A stretch of 35,796 nt of DNA from Opitutus sp. (GTDB lineage: Bacteria > Verrucomicrobiota > Verrucomicrobiia > Opitutales > Opitutaceae), in contig PNJQ01000036.1 of NCBI GenBank assembly GCA_013821985.1, positions 1 through 35,796 on the forward strand. The letters are read 5' to 3'. The number at the start of each line of letters is the position of its first letter. Position 1 is the stretch's first letter. The notes under the pieces were generated by a model. It did not search any database. It was not told the origin of the DNA and was given only the letters and a program-made list of their open reading frames with translations. Positions 35,640 through 35,796 of the stretch are shown one piece after another. The position numbers were made by a program, and so were the translations under genes.

Positions 35640-35796
35640 GCGGAGGGTTTGCTCGCTTCCACGTAGAGGCTTTCCCAGGCGCGATCGGCGCGGTCGATCA
35701 GCAGCCGTGGCTCGGCGCCCGTGCCGAAGCGCGCGGGTGTCACATGGGTGAAGCCGGCCGCTTGAAGATTTTCGGCAAGGCTGGAGAAATCGTGGA
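35636..35796 (-). CDS. C-terminus of a SAM-dependent methyltransferase (5' part outside window)
   Basis: An open frame of 52 codons enters from the right edge and ends at the TGA at 35638-35636, which shares an ATGA with the next gene. The peptide contains LAENLQAAGFTHVTP and ends DRADRAWESLYVEASKPSA. The AGF segment followed by an E-S-L-Y-V-E-A end is typical of small predicted methyltransferases of polysaccharide clusters (the COG4627 or Methyltransf_11 kind). The catalytic part is not in the window, so the family call is tentative. The coding status is well supported by the junction and codon use. Confidence 0.65.
   Translation of the reverse strand, partial: HDFSSLAENLQAAGFTHVTPARFGTGAEPRLLIDRADRAWESLYVEASKPSA

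Overview
The window is G+C-rich, densely coding bacterial chromosome and most likely comes from a Verrucomicrobiota member of the Opitutaceae type. This is inferred from gene content: a DUF1800/DUF1501 pair as is common in the PVC superphylum, a tig-clpP-clpX block, housekeeping genes with little intergenic space, and third-codon G/C bias strong enough to open long false reading frames on the opposite strand. No rRNA, tRNA, CRISPR, insertion sequence or phage gene was found. No gene-free stretch exceeds about 250 bases.

Left third (1-7787, plus strand): the 3' end of serS, a REP-like inverted-repeat pair, tilS, ftsH with a clear terminator, a class I/II PLP aminotransferase, a UDP-glucose 6-dehydrogenase of the animal sequence type, and a patatin-like phospholipase. 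A convergent minus-strand operon (12404 down to 7763) follows: tsaB, alr, a DUF1800 protein and a Tat-exported DUF1501 protein. Divergent from it, tig, clpP and clpX (12546-15880, plus) form a chaperone/protease block with an ATGA overlap between tig and clpP.

Middle (15984-18630, minus): a terminator, an M42 metallo-aminopeptidase and a stand-alone FAD/NAD disulfide oxidoreductase of the dihydrolipoamide dehydrogenase family.

Right half (18679-35796, minus, running off the window): a surface polysaccharide cluster. In transcription order it holds the C-terminus of a methyltransferase, three GT2 glycosyltransferases, a FkbM-type methyltransferase, a GT-C membrane protein, two GT4 enzymes, a Wzy-like polymerase, a second GT-C-like membrane protein, two more GT4 enzymes, an O-antigen ligase/polymerase family protein, a WaaE-like GT2, a WbuB-like GT4, and lastly the polyprenyl-phosphate glycosylphosphotransferase that would start the repeat unit. 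Nearly all junctions overlap by 1-8 bases (mostly ATGA) or are separated by fewer than 10 bases, which suggests one long translationally coupled transcript. No flippase or chain-length/export protein is visible, so these probably lie upstream of the cluster or elsewhere. UDP-glucuronate from the dehydrogenase at 5289-6650 could feed this pathway, but that link is inference.

Two features recur. Almost no gene has a recognisable Shine-Dalgarno sequence; the M42 peptidase is the one clear exception. Many ORFs extend far upstream of the true start because of base composition, so starts here were chosen from family alignment and from ATGA overlaps.
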